This document shows positions 14,640 through 27,145 of a stretch of DNA of 64,000 nt, one piece after another. The first letter of the stretch is position 1. Each line of letters opens with the position of its first letter. The DNA is taken from the NCBI GenBank assembly GCA_006937955.1, contig SSNP01000082.1, positions 1,987,549 to 2,051,548 of the forward strand, given 5' to 3'. This DNA comes from Pachypanchax playfairii (lineage: Eukaryota > Chordata > Actinopteri > Cyprinodontiformes > Aplocheilidae). The notes beneath the pieces were generated by a model that saw only the letters and a list, made by a program, of their open reading frames with translations, did no database searches and was not told the DNA's origin. Both the position numbers and the translations under genes were made by a program.

Positions 14640-15230
14640 TGGGGCCGGGACTTTAACGCGTTAATTTAGATTAATTAATTACACAAAAATAGCGCGTTAA
14701 TTTTTTTAACGCATTTTTACACTTATTTAAGCACTGCAGAACATCTCTCACGAGTTTCAGCGGACTGATTATACTGGAGCACCAACCAGCGTTCATTATT
14801 TCAGACAAAAACAAACCACAGGGAACATGAACAAAGAAGCGTGGATGGGAAGTTTTGTTATAAAAAAACGACTGGATGGAAGCGTGGATGGTTGTGTGCA
14901 AGTTATGCAGCAAGGAATTTACACATCACCGCAGCACATCGAGCCTGAAGTATCACCTCAATGCTAAACATATAGCAGCTAGCGTGGACGTTAGCCCGAC
15001 TCCGAGTACAAGTGTAAATATTTTCTACACTTAATGCACTGGTCTGTTGGACTTGGTTGAACAAAAAGAAACAATATTTTGTTGATTAAGTTTATGTGTA
15101 TACTAAAAATCCATTTGAAAAAAATTCTCACTGTTCTCAGGTCAAATAACAATATGTGATTAATTTTGATTAATTAATTACAAAGCCTCTAATTTATTAG
15201 ATTAAAATTTTTAATCGAGTCCCGGCCCTA
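14640..15230. mobile_element. hAT-family DNA transposon remnant with 8 bp target duplication
   Basis: The element spans 591 bp. It is flanked by a perfect 8 bp direct repeat ATAATAAC (14632-14639 and 15231-15238), the target-duplication length of hAT elements. The left terminus TGGGGCCGGGACT matches the reverse complement of the right terminus (AGTCCCGGCCCTA) with one mismatch. Both ends are AT-rich inside, with AACGCGTTAA-type and TTAATTAATTA motifs. Most of the transposase is gone, leaving a BED zinc-finger fragment at 14894-14971. The intact duplication argues for a fairly recent insertion of an already deleted copy. It is probably non-autonomous. Confidence 0.8.
14894..14971 (+). pseudogene. 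BED zinc-finger fragment of a hAT transposase
   Basis: Read from 14894 in frame 1, the DNA encodes a 26-residue block beginning VCKLCSKEF and ending LKYHLNAKH. It has the two cysteines (C-x2-C) and the paired histidines (H-x4-H) of a BED zinc finger, the DNA-binding domain at the N-terminus of hAT transposases. The frame continues about 20 codons and stops at TAA near 15032; no catalytic (DDE) domain follows before the right terminus. It is therefore a leftover exon inside a non-autonomous element rather than a gene. The zinc ligands appear intact, so the fragment is not badly decayed. Confidence 0.7.
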
Positions 15231-15238
15231 ATAATAAC

Positions 15239-17556
15239 CTCATTAATTAGATGCAAGATATTAACTGTTCATGACCTTTCAACAGAACCAGATCTGACCA
15301 GTCCCTTTAATAAATGTTACAGTTAGGGTTTGGTCACAGTGTCGAACGTCTCGTTGCACTTTGAAATCTGCTGTATTCAGCGGTGAAGTCACTAGTTAGA
15401 GTTACTCAGATGTATTGAGTTAATTTGCATCATGTATTTTAACTACAATACCATTTTTTTTTATTACAGATCAGTTCATTTGGTTTGGGTTCGTCTCTGC
15501 ACATCTTTTCCTAAACCTTGCCATCTGTTTTCAATGAGAAGAAATACTATGTAGTGACTTTGGATTGATCAGAGAGTCATATAACGTTAAAAAAGCTTAA
15601 ATAGATTTAAACGGCCTTTTCATCAACACTGCAGGTAACTCCAAAGAGCACAGACTCTCCGTGTGGCTCATTTTGTTTCTGAATGCTGTGCTGCACACAT
15701 GGTGGGTCCTAAAACTTCTCTCCAGAAGCTTGTCCCTTGTTTAACTGAAAAATCCTTGGTCTCATAAAAATATTTACGTCACTACTTTCTTAGACAGACA
15801 GTCACAGACAAGCTTCTGGCACTCCAGCTGTCAGACTGTGTTGAAAACACCTCATCCATTTATAATGTGAAGGCAGGCATCCTCTGCAGGTGTTCATGCT
15901 GGGAAAAAAATCTTTAACAAATGATAAACTGACAGATACAAATAACACAAAGGGATATTGCTGGTTTATAATAAAACTGTGGTAAAACAGGATGTGCGTT
16001 CTTAAAACCTTGTTGTCATAGAAACAACAACAAAAAAAGAATGGTCTTTTGATGACGTTGAAATGCTGTCAAGGCAGAGCTCCCCAGTGCCCTGAGATTT
16101 ACTGACAGGGAAAAATGCTACGTGGACACACACCTGTTTTTCCTGCCTACTTTTACATCCACCTGTCACTCAGTTGTCTGGCTGCATGTCAGCTTTTTTA
16201 CCGTCAGTGTGTCTATTATAAGAAAAAAATGGCTTATATGGAGGAACACAGCAGAGTGTGTGTTTTAAAAGAACCAGAGGTGTTGGGTAGGTTTGGGAAA
16301 CAGTCACAAAAATGATTTGGGGTTTTGTTTTATTTTTGCAGCTGAAGTCAGCCGGAAGTAAAAAAAATAAAAAAGTTAAACACAAGTTAAGCATGATGAC
16401 AAAGCAAATGCATAATCCCTGTGAAACATCAAACGTCTCCAGTGACAAGACATTTTGGCGAACACAAATATTTAAAAACCTCAAATAAAACTCACCAAGA
16501 CAGAAACAACTAAAGTGTGGGAATCGAGAAGCAAAGTTAGCCAGTCATGCTGAAACTCTTCCTCCCTGAGAATACTGTGCTTCCATTTCTGAGCTGTGGG
16601 AAAAGGGAGTTTATGCAATTACATCACATTGATTTATGGGAGGGAGAAGGAAAGGCAGGGAGAGGATGAAAACCGAGCTGCTTGGAGAGAGTCCAGAATG
16701 AAGTCCCCGAAGAAACACAAGTCAATACATTTAGACCACAAGACAGGATGGATCTGTATGGTCAACAAAACACGGCTAATACGGTGAGGTCCTGCTTATT
16801 TAAACTGATTCGTTTTAAGATTCAGTTCTTGCGATGCAGATGCTTCAAGCTCATGGTGCACATGCAGATGACAGACTCAGAAAAGCAATAACTCCACTGC
16901 TGATTTACTTTGAATTGTCTCGGTTGAGGAACCTGATAACTCTCGCCTTGCTGAGGCCGATGCTGCAGATGCCAACTTTTATCGTATTTGAAGCAGTGAT
17001 GAAATTGTAAGTAATGCCCAAATGCTTGCACTGCAGCTTTATTTGAGATAGACATCTCCATCAGCTTTACCACAAACTCACAGTAATAAATAAACCCCCC
17101 CATCTAGTGGAGGGAAGCTGGTTACCCTGTTATACCTCATACACGGACCACAAACTCCGAGAGGTGTTGCAGAGGGCGGGGCATTTTAAATCATTTGTAC
17201 ATTACTCAATACGTTTGGATTTGTACATGAAGCAGTGATAATACAGCAGATTTCATTACTTTGAGGAATGTCAGTTTGCCATTTTGGGTAATTAAGTAAA
17301 AGTAGACCTTCTTTTTATGGGCATGTGATTCTGCAGATCTTGAGCACATGTTATGCAGCTAGTTCACCCCTTCTGTTAGAGGAAATATAAAAAAAATACT
17401 TGCAGGATAGTGGTCCTCAAGGACCAGGATAGGAAACCGATGGTTTGAAGTGTCTTCAATTTTAATACGGGACAATATGTTTTCTATTTAGATGGAAGAA
17501 CATCTAAATTTTCTGTTTCCCGGTTTTCTGGAGAAGTTCTTTCACTTTTCCAGTAA
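15239..17556. other. Gene-free stretch
   Basis: Nothing recognisable was seen. Frames at 16115-16315 (plus) and 16170-16484 (minus) overlap each other and have no domain. Composition is AT-rich with scattered A and T runs. Confidence 0.5.
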
Positions 17557-17824
17557 TCCATCCATCTATCTATTATCTGTACCCGCTTATTTCTGTTCAG
17601 GGTTGCGGGGAGCTAGTGTCTATTTCCAGTGATCACTGGGCGAGAGGTGTGGTTACACCTGGACAGGTCCCCAGTCCATCACAGGGCCACATAAAGACTC
17701 ACACCTAGGGACAATTTAGAGTCGCCAATTAACCTGCATATTTTTGGTCTGTGGGAAGAAGCTGGAGCCCCCAGAGAAAAACTACACATGCACGAGGAGA
17801 ACATGCAAACACCAGGTGGAAAGG
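17557..17824 (-). mobile_element. L2/Maui-type LINE 3' tail
   Basis: On the minus strand the segment carries the 3' untranslated tail seen repeatedly in teleost L2-clade LINEs: a block around GACTCTAAATTGTCCCTAGG, then TGTGATGGACTGGGGACCTG, a block ending in a AAGCGGGTACAGA-like stretch, and finally a short TGGATGGA-type tandem tail, which on the plus strand is TCCATCCATCTATC at 17557-17570. Only the tail remains, as expected from 5'-truncated LINE insertion. No reverse transcriptase is present. Several substitutions relative to the consensus I remember suggest an old copy. Confidence 0.75.
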
Positions 17825-20099
17825 TTGAATAAAATAATCTTGTGATATTAGTACAATACATCACATTGGATTCAATCAGGAAACCCCCACCCCTTAATAA
17901 AGAGTGAAACTCTGAAACCCTGGAATGCTCAGAGCACCGTTAGTGTCTCACAGTAACATTATCCAAATATTATTCATTACAAAATCTAATTTTATAAAGT
18001 ATTTTTTAGATTGTTTATAAAACAACTAGCTCAGGCACACTTTTGGCGTATGTGGGAAAGATAAAGTATTTCTCATTAATTTTTTCTACCCCAAGTGGTG
18101 AAGATTTAAATAAACAAAGCAGGGGAGGATTACAAATTATATTCAGTATCATGAGCAGAAGAGCTGCAGTCAAAGATAATGCATCTTCTTTTTTTCCAAG
18201 CTTGAAAATCTCCAGCTGTCAGCCAAGTCTCAGGCTTCTTGGAAGAACAACAGACCTGAAGTTCAAGCCAAAACCAACAGAATTATAAAACCAATAGAAA
18301 CCGAGAACGGAGGCCAAATACTTGAAGTAGCTGTTTTAAAAGCTGAAGAGAGTATATAGCTGCTATTGATTTAGAGGAAATATAGAAGTTTAACAAAATA
18401 AGTTTCAAGTCTGGAGATGACTCATAAGAGAAACAGCAAAGTGCCCATTTAAAAAACAAAAACCTGCCTGCAAAGATAAGAAAAAGAATTTAGATAATTG
18501 CTCTAAACATTGGTTTTCTCCACCTACGTATTTCCTTTAGTTCATGACATCATACCCAATTACTGAACAACTGTTTTAACGAAAATCATCTGTGTTAAAC
18601 TTTGTTCCAGCATCCAATTTAAACAGCAGCTCGGAGCCACAAGTGCAGGAGGTGAATGATTGATTATGTGTAATGAAGTCAATGAGTTCTAAAGTCAGTC
18701 AGGAGTTTTAGAAAACACCCTCACTATTACTTTGGCTTCAGTACTGGTGGAGATATATTTCACATGGGATCAACATCTTGCCAAGTGTTATCTGGAAACA
18801 TAATCAGGACTGTTATTCCCCGGTGCAAAGCCTTATGAACTTGCTTTAGCAGATTGCTTTGTCCTGTATTCCTTTAGGCATCACAACCAGGTGGTTCGGA
18901 TTGCACTGGATGACTCTGGGTCCAGTTAACTCTAGTTAAAAAACCAAAAACCTTTCAACATGACAGCTATTTATTTTCTTTAGTTAAAAAACACAAATCT
19001 TATATCAATCAGCATTCTCGATGAAACATGTTTGTTTTTTAGAGTATAAAAATGGTGCTTAAATCCACGGACTCTCCCCGCAGCAAATCAAAGATTAAGA
19101 ACAATTTTATTAAATCTCACAGGTTAATAGCGATTACTTAAACAATTATTAGTACTAAAAAATTAACTGTGAAGAAATTAACCATGCACGCCAATAACAC
19201 TGATCTATTTTGTTTTTTTCTTCTTAGAAACTCAGTTTCCTGAAGGTTTTCTTAAGAATACATTAAGGAAGTTCTAACAGTGACTGTGCTTATAAAACGC
19301 AGCACATTCCTTCCACACTAATGGCACGGTTTGCTTGTGGCTGTAACACTCCAGCTGGCATTGGCCGACTGTTTGCTCAAAGGACTGAGTCTGTGTTTTA
19401 GTGCAGCGACCCACAAATTCTGTCTCTGGAGCAGCACTTTTAACAGCAGAAGGTTAAAAATTTCATCAGCAGATATAAAAAAAACATGAAACAAGGGCGC
19501 CCACTGTGTCTTTGATGTCTAATTGTTTTCCCTAGTAAAAGCGACTTTTACGACTGTTCGGCTGTTAAAGTCAAAGTTTTTTATTTAATCAGATTATTCA
19601 AAGAAATTTCATTTCTAAAGCATCTACTAGGTTTTTGCAATCATTGAAGGATTCTTCGGAGCAACCTCAGATGGTTTTATGGTAACGTTGTAAGCAGGTG
19701 TGCAAGCTGCACTTTGAGTTTCCAGTTTCAGCCTTGTGCTGTGTAACACCTCCTTTGAACAGGACAACAATCCCGCTGCGCTATTTGTGACCTACACAAT
19801 CTATTAGAACAAGACTGAATGGCAACAAATTTGGGAAAACCCTCCTTTGGTGTGAAGGTAATCATGATGCTGCTATACTCTAAGCATTTAGAAAGTAGAT
19901 TTTGGTGAAATTTTCAGCATTCGTGAGATGCTTTTCTGGGACCTCACCACTTACCATAAAGATTCTACCATGTTTGCCCATGACTGTATGCTACCATAGC
20001 ATGACTCTTTTGGATTGAGTCAGGATGTTGCTACATCCAACAAGATAATGCCATGCAAGCATGACACTACCATGTAACAGGGTCATAACTTCGGCCTGA
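17825..20099. other. Gene-free stretch
   Basis: No gene or repeat family is recognised. The frame at 18043-18288 (plus, 81 codons) lacks any domain. Confidence 0.5.
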
Positions 20100-20766
20100 T
20101 GCCAGTAGGGCTTTTAATTTTAGTTGTTTAGTCGACTCATCGGTTGATGCCGTCTTGGTCGACTGACGTTCTCATTGGTCGACCAGTTGCGTTTTCTTTT
20201 TTCCCACCAACAAAGAAATTTTCATTGATTTACTCATTGATGTCTATTCTTTTATAAGCAGTTGTATGTTACTGTATTCTAAATATAATTAGCCCATGTT
20301 TTATCCCCAACTTAATTTAGGCTATTTTGTAACGGCGCCAAAGTTTAGCGCACCATAGAGCACAGCGGAACCGCACCTGTGGCTGGCTGCGTAACACATG
20401 AAAGATTCTTCACCCTCAGTAAGGAAATGTAGATAGTTTTGCTGTGTTCAGTTAGAACGCTACTTGTTTTGGCTGTAGTCGACAAAATGTCTGGCAGTTT
20501 TAGCAGTTATATTTGTGGTCAGGTGAGCGATTATTACTGTCACTATAGACCTCAGACAGAGCTCCTCACTATGCAGTTAAAAAAATCACTTAATTATCAA
20601 AGAATTGTATTATTAGTGTAGTTTTATGTATTATTTATGTTTTTCCATTGTTGTTTTATAAATGCTCAATGACAATTGTTTAAAAAATGCAAAACATCGC
20701 ATTTTTTTAAAGTCGACTAATCGTTGCGCAGGACAGGACTTTGGTCGACACGGCATTTCTTTGGTT
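20100..20766. repeat. Degenerate DNA-transposon-like repeat rich in GTCGAC
   Basis: The left part (20131-20185) has a GTCGAC palindrome followed by two further GGTCGAC copies, and the right part (20712-20750) has GTCGACTAATCG and GGTCGACACGGC. Left and right blocks therefore carry related GTCGAC motifs in partly inverted arrangement around an AT-rich centre. This resembles teleost non-autonomous hAT-like elements with GTCGACTAATCG subterminal motifs, but I find no clean termini or target duplication. Classification is uncertain. Confidence 0.4.
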
Positions 20767-23700
20767 GCCTGGCCAGTCCTGTTTCAAACCTGGATACGCT
20801 GGTGTTACTGCCACGATGTTGCTATAACCCAGTAACCCACTACGACCACACTACAAACAGTTTGTTTGTGCCCATTCATGTTCTGGCTAATCTTTACATT
20901 ATAGTGGCTTGGTCATTCTGTGTTAAGGGGACCTAATGCTTTGATTGTGGTTAATAAAGAAGACATGCAAACAGCATACTGGCACTAGCTTTCTACAACG
21001 TGCCTTGACTTCAGATGAGATAACATTATTACACAGGTAAACAACATGTAAACATAAAACTGCTGAGACAAACACCCACACTGCTACCAGTTTCTAAGCA
21101 CTGAATATTTTCACTTCCTTCTGGAAAAAAACAAGAAGTTAAACACAAACACAAGGCTTGTGATCCTGGCAGGAGAGTGATCATTAGCCGCCCCTTCCTC
21201 GAAGTTTCCCCAGGTATAGAAGCTGCAACCTGCTGCGGATTTTTCTTTTTAATCAAACTCTGATCTGTTCCTCTAATGCGGGGGAGGCTGACGAGGAGCC
21301 CATATGTCTAATAGACCAGAGGCTGGTCTCACCCCCCTGTGGGAGGGACTGTAACTTAGCTGTTATCCCACAGGAGCTGCAGGGAGCCGCGATGCGGACA
21401 AGTTGTGTGGGCTACAAAGGCAGCAGAAAACACAGCCAGCTTAAAGGCAAGAAAATGCATAGTTGCTTCTTTTACAGGTATGTATACTAGCATCATGAGT
21501 GAACACAAATGCACATAAATTAGCTTGAAACAGGAGAATAGAATTAGCCCAATTACATCTGATTAGGTTTAAATTATTCACTTTCAAGTAAAGAAAAAAA
21601 TCTGCTGAGCTTAGATCTTTTCCTTGCCATGTTTATCAATAAAACACTAAGTATGTAGAACAGATTCAAGCGTATATGAGATTTTTATGCTATAAATATA
21701 AAACAGACCTACTTGGTGTTTCTTGCTAGCCACAGTCTGCATGTGGGAGATCGCCATGCGTGTTAGTATTTAAGTAGGCTTGTATGGTTTTTACTGTCTG
21801 AAACATTTAAGTGTTATTAACAAGCCTGGATACAAAACCAACTCCTGTTGGAAATAAATCTCCTCGAGGCACTCTGTAATTTAGCTACGGTGGAAAAGCT
21901 ATGTTCTATACTGAGCGGCTGCTCTCCCCGGGTCTATAAATCAGATGAAACTGAACACTATTATTCATATCAAGTATGAATGTTTGCAGGGAATGAGCTA
22001 ATGAGCGAACATCTAGCATTTAATTTGTTTACAATCATAACGACCTTCATTATCTGGGCAACCATTAATAAGCTGCTGTCCATTCCTACAATAATGTTTG
22101 CACTCCAAATTACCAAATTAATTCGTGACAAGAGCATGTGCGTTACATCAGTGAATAAAAATAAACAGGATGTTTACAGGAGGTTAGATATCATGAAGGA
22201 ACAGGAAATAAAAACAGATTGCTTGTAAAATTACTAAAAAAAAGAATTTTTGTAATGTTTTATTATCTTAATGTAGAAACATGGATAGAAGGAGTAGGAG
22301 GACTTGAGAAAAAAGAGAGGTTGGGTACAGAGAAGGACACAGAGGGAAGCTGGGACACAGTTGTGGTTGAAGCAACAGTAAAATGAAAAGACCAGCAGCC
22401 GGGACAGCGTTCCATTTCATTCGAAAAATGCCTGAGTCAGGAGATGAGGGAATCTTTAGGGCAATGAGTCACAGGGAGAGGCTGTAAAAACAGATCTAGA
22501 CCAAGTGCAGCTAACGTTAGCGTTAGCCAAAAATCAGATGAACCTTTTAACACTGGCCCACAAATAAGATGTTACAGTTTTAATGCCTAGAGGTGTATAA
22601 AGTTCTAAATAGAAGATAAACTGTCCATAGAAACAGTGTTAGAGATTAACTTTAACATTGTGGTAATTTTCATGTTTCGTACATTTTAAACAACTTCTTC
22701 CTGTCAACAGCCCCTCTTGTGTGGATGAAAACATTTCAAGAAACAATGTTGTGTTTACAAAGTTATTTTTAGAAACCACAATTACAAAGATTATTTATTA
22801 TTATTTTTAAGTTGTCTCATGGACAAGGCTTTAGTTTCAACAACCAACTGGCAAGGTAAAAATTTACAGAAATATTGTCCCAAATAAACATGGAAGTATA
22901 ATGTTTCATGCACATAATTATCCAAAAAATGTGCATTTAATCTTGCTGCTCATTATAGTAACACTAATTTAAAACCACACACTCTGTATAGAATAACAGT
23001 GAGGGAAAAAATATACATTTATTGCCAATTTTAAGCATTTTATCATTTAAAACTGACCCTGCAAGCATACATCCTTGTAACTATTAAATATTAGTTAAAT
23101 TTACTTCTATTCATTTAGATAAATTGTTCAGCCCCCCAAAACTTCCGAAGTTTCTACAAAATGCTGCTAAATATCAAACTGCCTGGAGGGACTTTCCGTG
23201 TCCACAGAGTTGATAAAGAAATGTACCCTCAACCCAGACATGTTCTCTATTTCCTCTATCAGAAACAATAATGTTATTCATGGTGCAACTTGACTTTGTC
23301 TCATCCAGTATCTGTCTACAATCATCCATTTGGGTTGATAAATGCATCATGTGATGGAGCAAAACAACTAATTTATTCACAAAACAAGCAAGAACAGAGT
23401 CCTAACAGATCCCACGGATGGTAAAGGCCCAGTGTTTGGACTGAACACAGAAAACAAATTACTGTCTGTAAAATTAGATGTTTGTCTCTGGTTCTGTTTG
23501 GTTTGTCCTCCAACTGAACCTAATCTGAGTTTTTTTCAGCTTTTTGAGGCAATTTTCACCAAATAAACAAAAGCAAAGCTCTTCGTTTAAATCATAAAGG
23601 TGTTTGGTGTTCATGTCCTCTCCTGAGCTCTCTGGCAGCTCAAACTTCAGTATCATTCAGTGAGTCAGGTAGATAATCTCACCACACGTTGGACCCGTGT

Positions 23701-25801
23701 CACATAGCCGGCCATATTAAGCTGCTCTCTGAGCTCTGCATACATTTGGAGAGGGGGGGTATTAAAATGAGCAAAAGGAGGTGAAGAAACCTCCAGAAAA
23801 AATCCCAGGGATTTACTGAGCAAGCTCACTCTGTGTAATGATCTCAGCCTTTAATGGATACCTGAATAAAACGGTTTATTAGTTCTATAAATAAACATTA
23901 CAGAAAATAAAGATGGCTGTCAGAACATCATGAGATGGGGAACCCTCGTCTATGAGCCAAGAAATAAGCCTTTAGGAGGGTCTGCTATCTCCCCAGCCCA
24001 GCTTGTCAAATTCATACCTTTTACCTCATTACCTGCCCAGCACAGCCATTATTGAAGGAAAAGGCGTGAACACGAGATAAGCACAAAAAGATTCTTGGGG
24101 TGAGCACAAACAAGGGTCCTGCTTCCTCCTGATAAAAAAGGAAGCAAAGCCCCTCAACTTCCTGTTCCTGGTGAACTCCAGAGCTCCCAGCTGTTCCCTG
24201 TTTTGGTCATTCACTACTTCCTGACCAGTATGGAGACACGGACGGGACAAAGAAATGCATGAAGGTGAAAAATGTGCGATTTAGATGAGCTAAAAATTAT
24301 TCTAAAACTCAACTTTTTAAGTAGGAGATCTGCCATAGATGTCCATATTGTGTCTCCAGCGTCACTTTAAAAAGTGGTATTCAATTATTTTTTTTAAGTT
24401 TTTCTTTATGTTCCGGTGAATAGTTGTTTATCTGTGAAGGATCTACAGTTTAACAGTATGTCTAAAAAGATTGTGATAAAAAATGTGTTCGGGATAAAAT
24501 GATGTTTTTTTATCCATAAACCCAGAAATATTAACACATCTGTTTTCAGATATATCATAACGTGTGGAAAAAATGTATTTCCTAATATATATCATTCCAG
24601 CCATCTGCTGTAACTGTAAGTACTTCATGTGATCAGTAACACCATGCTTTAAATCACATTCCTCATAAAGAGTATTTATACCACAGTTACATTATGTATA
24701 TATTATCACTGAGTCAAGAACAAATCACAAACCTTATGACATAAAATCAGCATCATAAATAAATGGGTGTTTATTACTGATATCTATAACAATTTATCTA
24801 TAACAGGGGCATCTCCAATCAATAAATGTGAGAAGCCAGAAGAGTTTTGAGAGGAAGATAAAATGTCTGACAGAAGAAAAGGAGCCTGGAGAAATCTTCT
24901 CCAAGCACTGAATGACAGTGAGTTAATGAAACGCTACAGATAAGATCACGCCGGGATATCGTTTGTAGTTGATCTCATTTGAGATGCGCTCACATCTCCC
25001 ACCCAACAATGAAATGAAAGTGATCACAAGAAAAATTTATTCTAAAACTTGATTAAAACAACAATGAATCATGGAGGACTTTTCTTTACCAGTGGATTTA
25101 TACCTGTCAGCTAGTAGCAGGTTAGCTCACTCGTGGGTTTATGGTAGATTTACATGTCAATGAATGATGCTGTGTAAACATGGAAAAGTCACACAGTGAT
25201 GGGTTCTGCTTTAAAGATACTTCTAAATTGCTCATGATTTATTCAACACAGATCCTTTTTTATCACACAGCAGATATAAAGGATTAAACACGTCACGCTT
25301 TAACATTACGATTAGACTTCGTCCTTTTATTTAATATTCTTTTTGTCTACTTTCACTGAGAATATTTTTTTTTTAGATTTGATCAACTAATCTTTTATTA
25401 ATGTAAGCTTTTGAGGTGCTCGTTATACATGTACATGTGGTCCCTGATGTTTTGCCAGCCATAGTTTTAAGTCTCTTTAGTAGAGAGGAATCAATTAATC
25501 AGCTGATTTCAAGCTTGAATATCTAAACACTTAACAATCATATTTTTATAGCAGTCAGTAAATGCACCATGGCTGAATTACAGCCAAAACTCTTATTTTC
25601 TTGTTTATAAATGTAACACTGTTAAGTGGCTAATTTGCACCAGTAATATCCATATATTTGGTGATGTTTTTATGAAAACTGTTGTTTTACTGCGCAGACG
25701 TCTTTATTATTGTTGACTGCTCTCACTTAATGTAGAAACACATTAAATTGGGTCACTTTTATGTTTTGAGGTGTATAAAAAGGCAAATTGTATGAAGTTC
25801 C
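20767..25801. other. Gene-free stretch with one exon-like segment
   Basis: No known protein is encoded. A GC-richer patch at about 21,250-21,440 includes an exon-like segment (21,374-21,477) listed separately. The patch at about 23,680-24,250 has balanced composition and no simple repeats, so it could be conserved non-coding DNA; nothing specific identifies it. The rest is AT-rich. Confidence 0.45.
21374..21477 (+). other. Exon-like segment with acceptor, start codon and donor
   Basis: An acceptor-like TTATCCCACAG ends at 21373. After it comes a start codon at 21392 (context GCCGCGATGC, with G at -3), followed by an open frame that runs into a strong donor TTACAG/GTATGT with GT at 21478-21479. 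The predicted segment is 104 bp and would encode about 29 basic residues beginning MRTSCVGYKGSRK. The peptide resembles nothing I know. The polypyrimidine tract is weak, so this may be coincidence or a non-coding exon. Confidence 0.2.
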
Positions 25802-25828
25802 AACAAACTAGTCTATGAGAGCAAGGTA

Positions 25829-26028
25829 CAGTGGGGCAAAAAAGTATTTAGTCAGCCACCAATTGAGTAAGTTCTCCCACTTAAAAAGATCAGAAAGGCC
25901 TGTAATTTTCATCATAGGTATACCTCAACTATGAGAGACAAAATGAGGAAAAAAAATCCAGAAAATCACATTGTCTGATTTTTAAAGAATTTATTTGCAA
26001 ATTATGGTGGAAAATAAGTATTTGGTCA
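25829..26028 (+). repeat. Left terminal inverted repeat of the Tc1 element
   Basis: This 200 bp repeat holds an outer transposase-binding-type direct repeat at its tip and an inner one at about 26003-26028 (ATGGTGGAAAATAAGTATTT, then GGTCA). It is nearly identical to the reverse complement of 27146-27345. Confidence 0.9.
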
Positions 26029-26044
26029 ATAACAAAAGTTAATC

Positions 26045-26982
26045 TCAATACTTTGTTATATAGCCTTTGTTGGCAATGACAGAGGTCAAACGTTTTCTGT
26101 AAGTCTTCACAAGGTTTTCACACACTGTTGCTGGTATTTTGGCCCATTCCTCCATGCAGATCTCCTCTAGAGCAGTGATGTTTTGGGGCTGACGCTGGGC
26201 AACACGGACTTTCAACTCCCTCCAGAGATTTTCTATGGGGTTGAGATCTGGAGACTGGCTAGGCCACTCCAGGACCTTGAAATGCTTCTTACGAAGCCAC
26301 TCCTTCGTTGCCCGGGCGGTGTGTTTGGGATCATTGTCATGCTGAAAGACCCAGCCACGTCTCATTTTCAATGCCCTTGCTGATGGAAGGAGGTTTTCAC
26401 TCAAAATCTTACGATACATGGCCCCATTCATTCTTTCCTTTACACGGATCAGTCGTCCTGGTCCCCTTGCAGAAAAACAGCCCCAAAGCATGATGTTTCC
26501 ACCCCCATGCTTTACAGTAGGTATGGTGTTCTTTGGATCCAACTCAGCATTCTTTCCCCTCCAAACACGACAAGTTGAGTTTCTACCAAAANGGCCTGGA
26601 CGTGTCCTGGCTTCAGCAGGGGGACACGTCTGGCACTGCAGGATTTGAGTCCCTGGCGGCGTAGTGTGTTACTGATGGTAGCCTTTGTTACTTTGGTCCC
26701 AGCTCTCTGCAGGTCATTCACTAGGTCCCTCCGTGTGGTTCTGGGATTTTTGCTCACCGTTCTTGTGATCATTTTGACCCCACGGGGTGAGATCTTGCGT
26801 GGAGCCCCAGATCGAGGGAGATTATCAGTGGTCTTGTATGTCTTCCATTTTCTAATAATTGCTCCCACAGTTGATTTCTTCACACCAAGCTGCTTACCTA
26901 TTGCAGATTCAGTCTTCCCAGCCTGGTGAAGGTCTACAATTTTGTTTCTGGTGTCCTTTGACAGCTCTTTGGTCTTGGCCAT
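26045..26982 (-). pseudogene. Tc1-type transposase, interrupted at an ambiguous base
   Basis: Cut-and-paste DNA transposase. The frame starts at ATG 26982 (MAKTKELSKD) and gives 130 good residues: a paired-like helix-turn-helix (about 5-50), a basic GRPR-like linker (PRSGAPRKIS, 56-65) and a second helix-turn-helix (70-112), ending at HVQA. At 26592 there is an N, and family-typical sequence resumes in another frame with FGRNSTCRVW. About 29 residues are missing, including the first catalytic aspartate. The rest, to the stop at 26045, is open: QHDNDPKHT holds the second Asp and SPDLNPIENLW the Glu, separated by 34 residues (DD34E). The reassembled length would be near 340, normal for the family. 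As written the enzyme is inactive. The missing segment may be an assembly gap rather than a deletion. Confidence 0.92.
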
Positions 26983-27145
26983 AGTGGAGTTTGGAGCGTG
27001 ACTGTTTGAGGTTGTGGACAGGTGTCTTTTATACTGATAACGAGTTCACACAGGTGCCATTAATACACGTAACAAGTGGAGGACCGAGGAGCCTCTTAAA
27101 GAAGTTACAGGTCTGTGAAAGCCAGAAATCTTACTCGTTTGTAGG

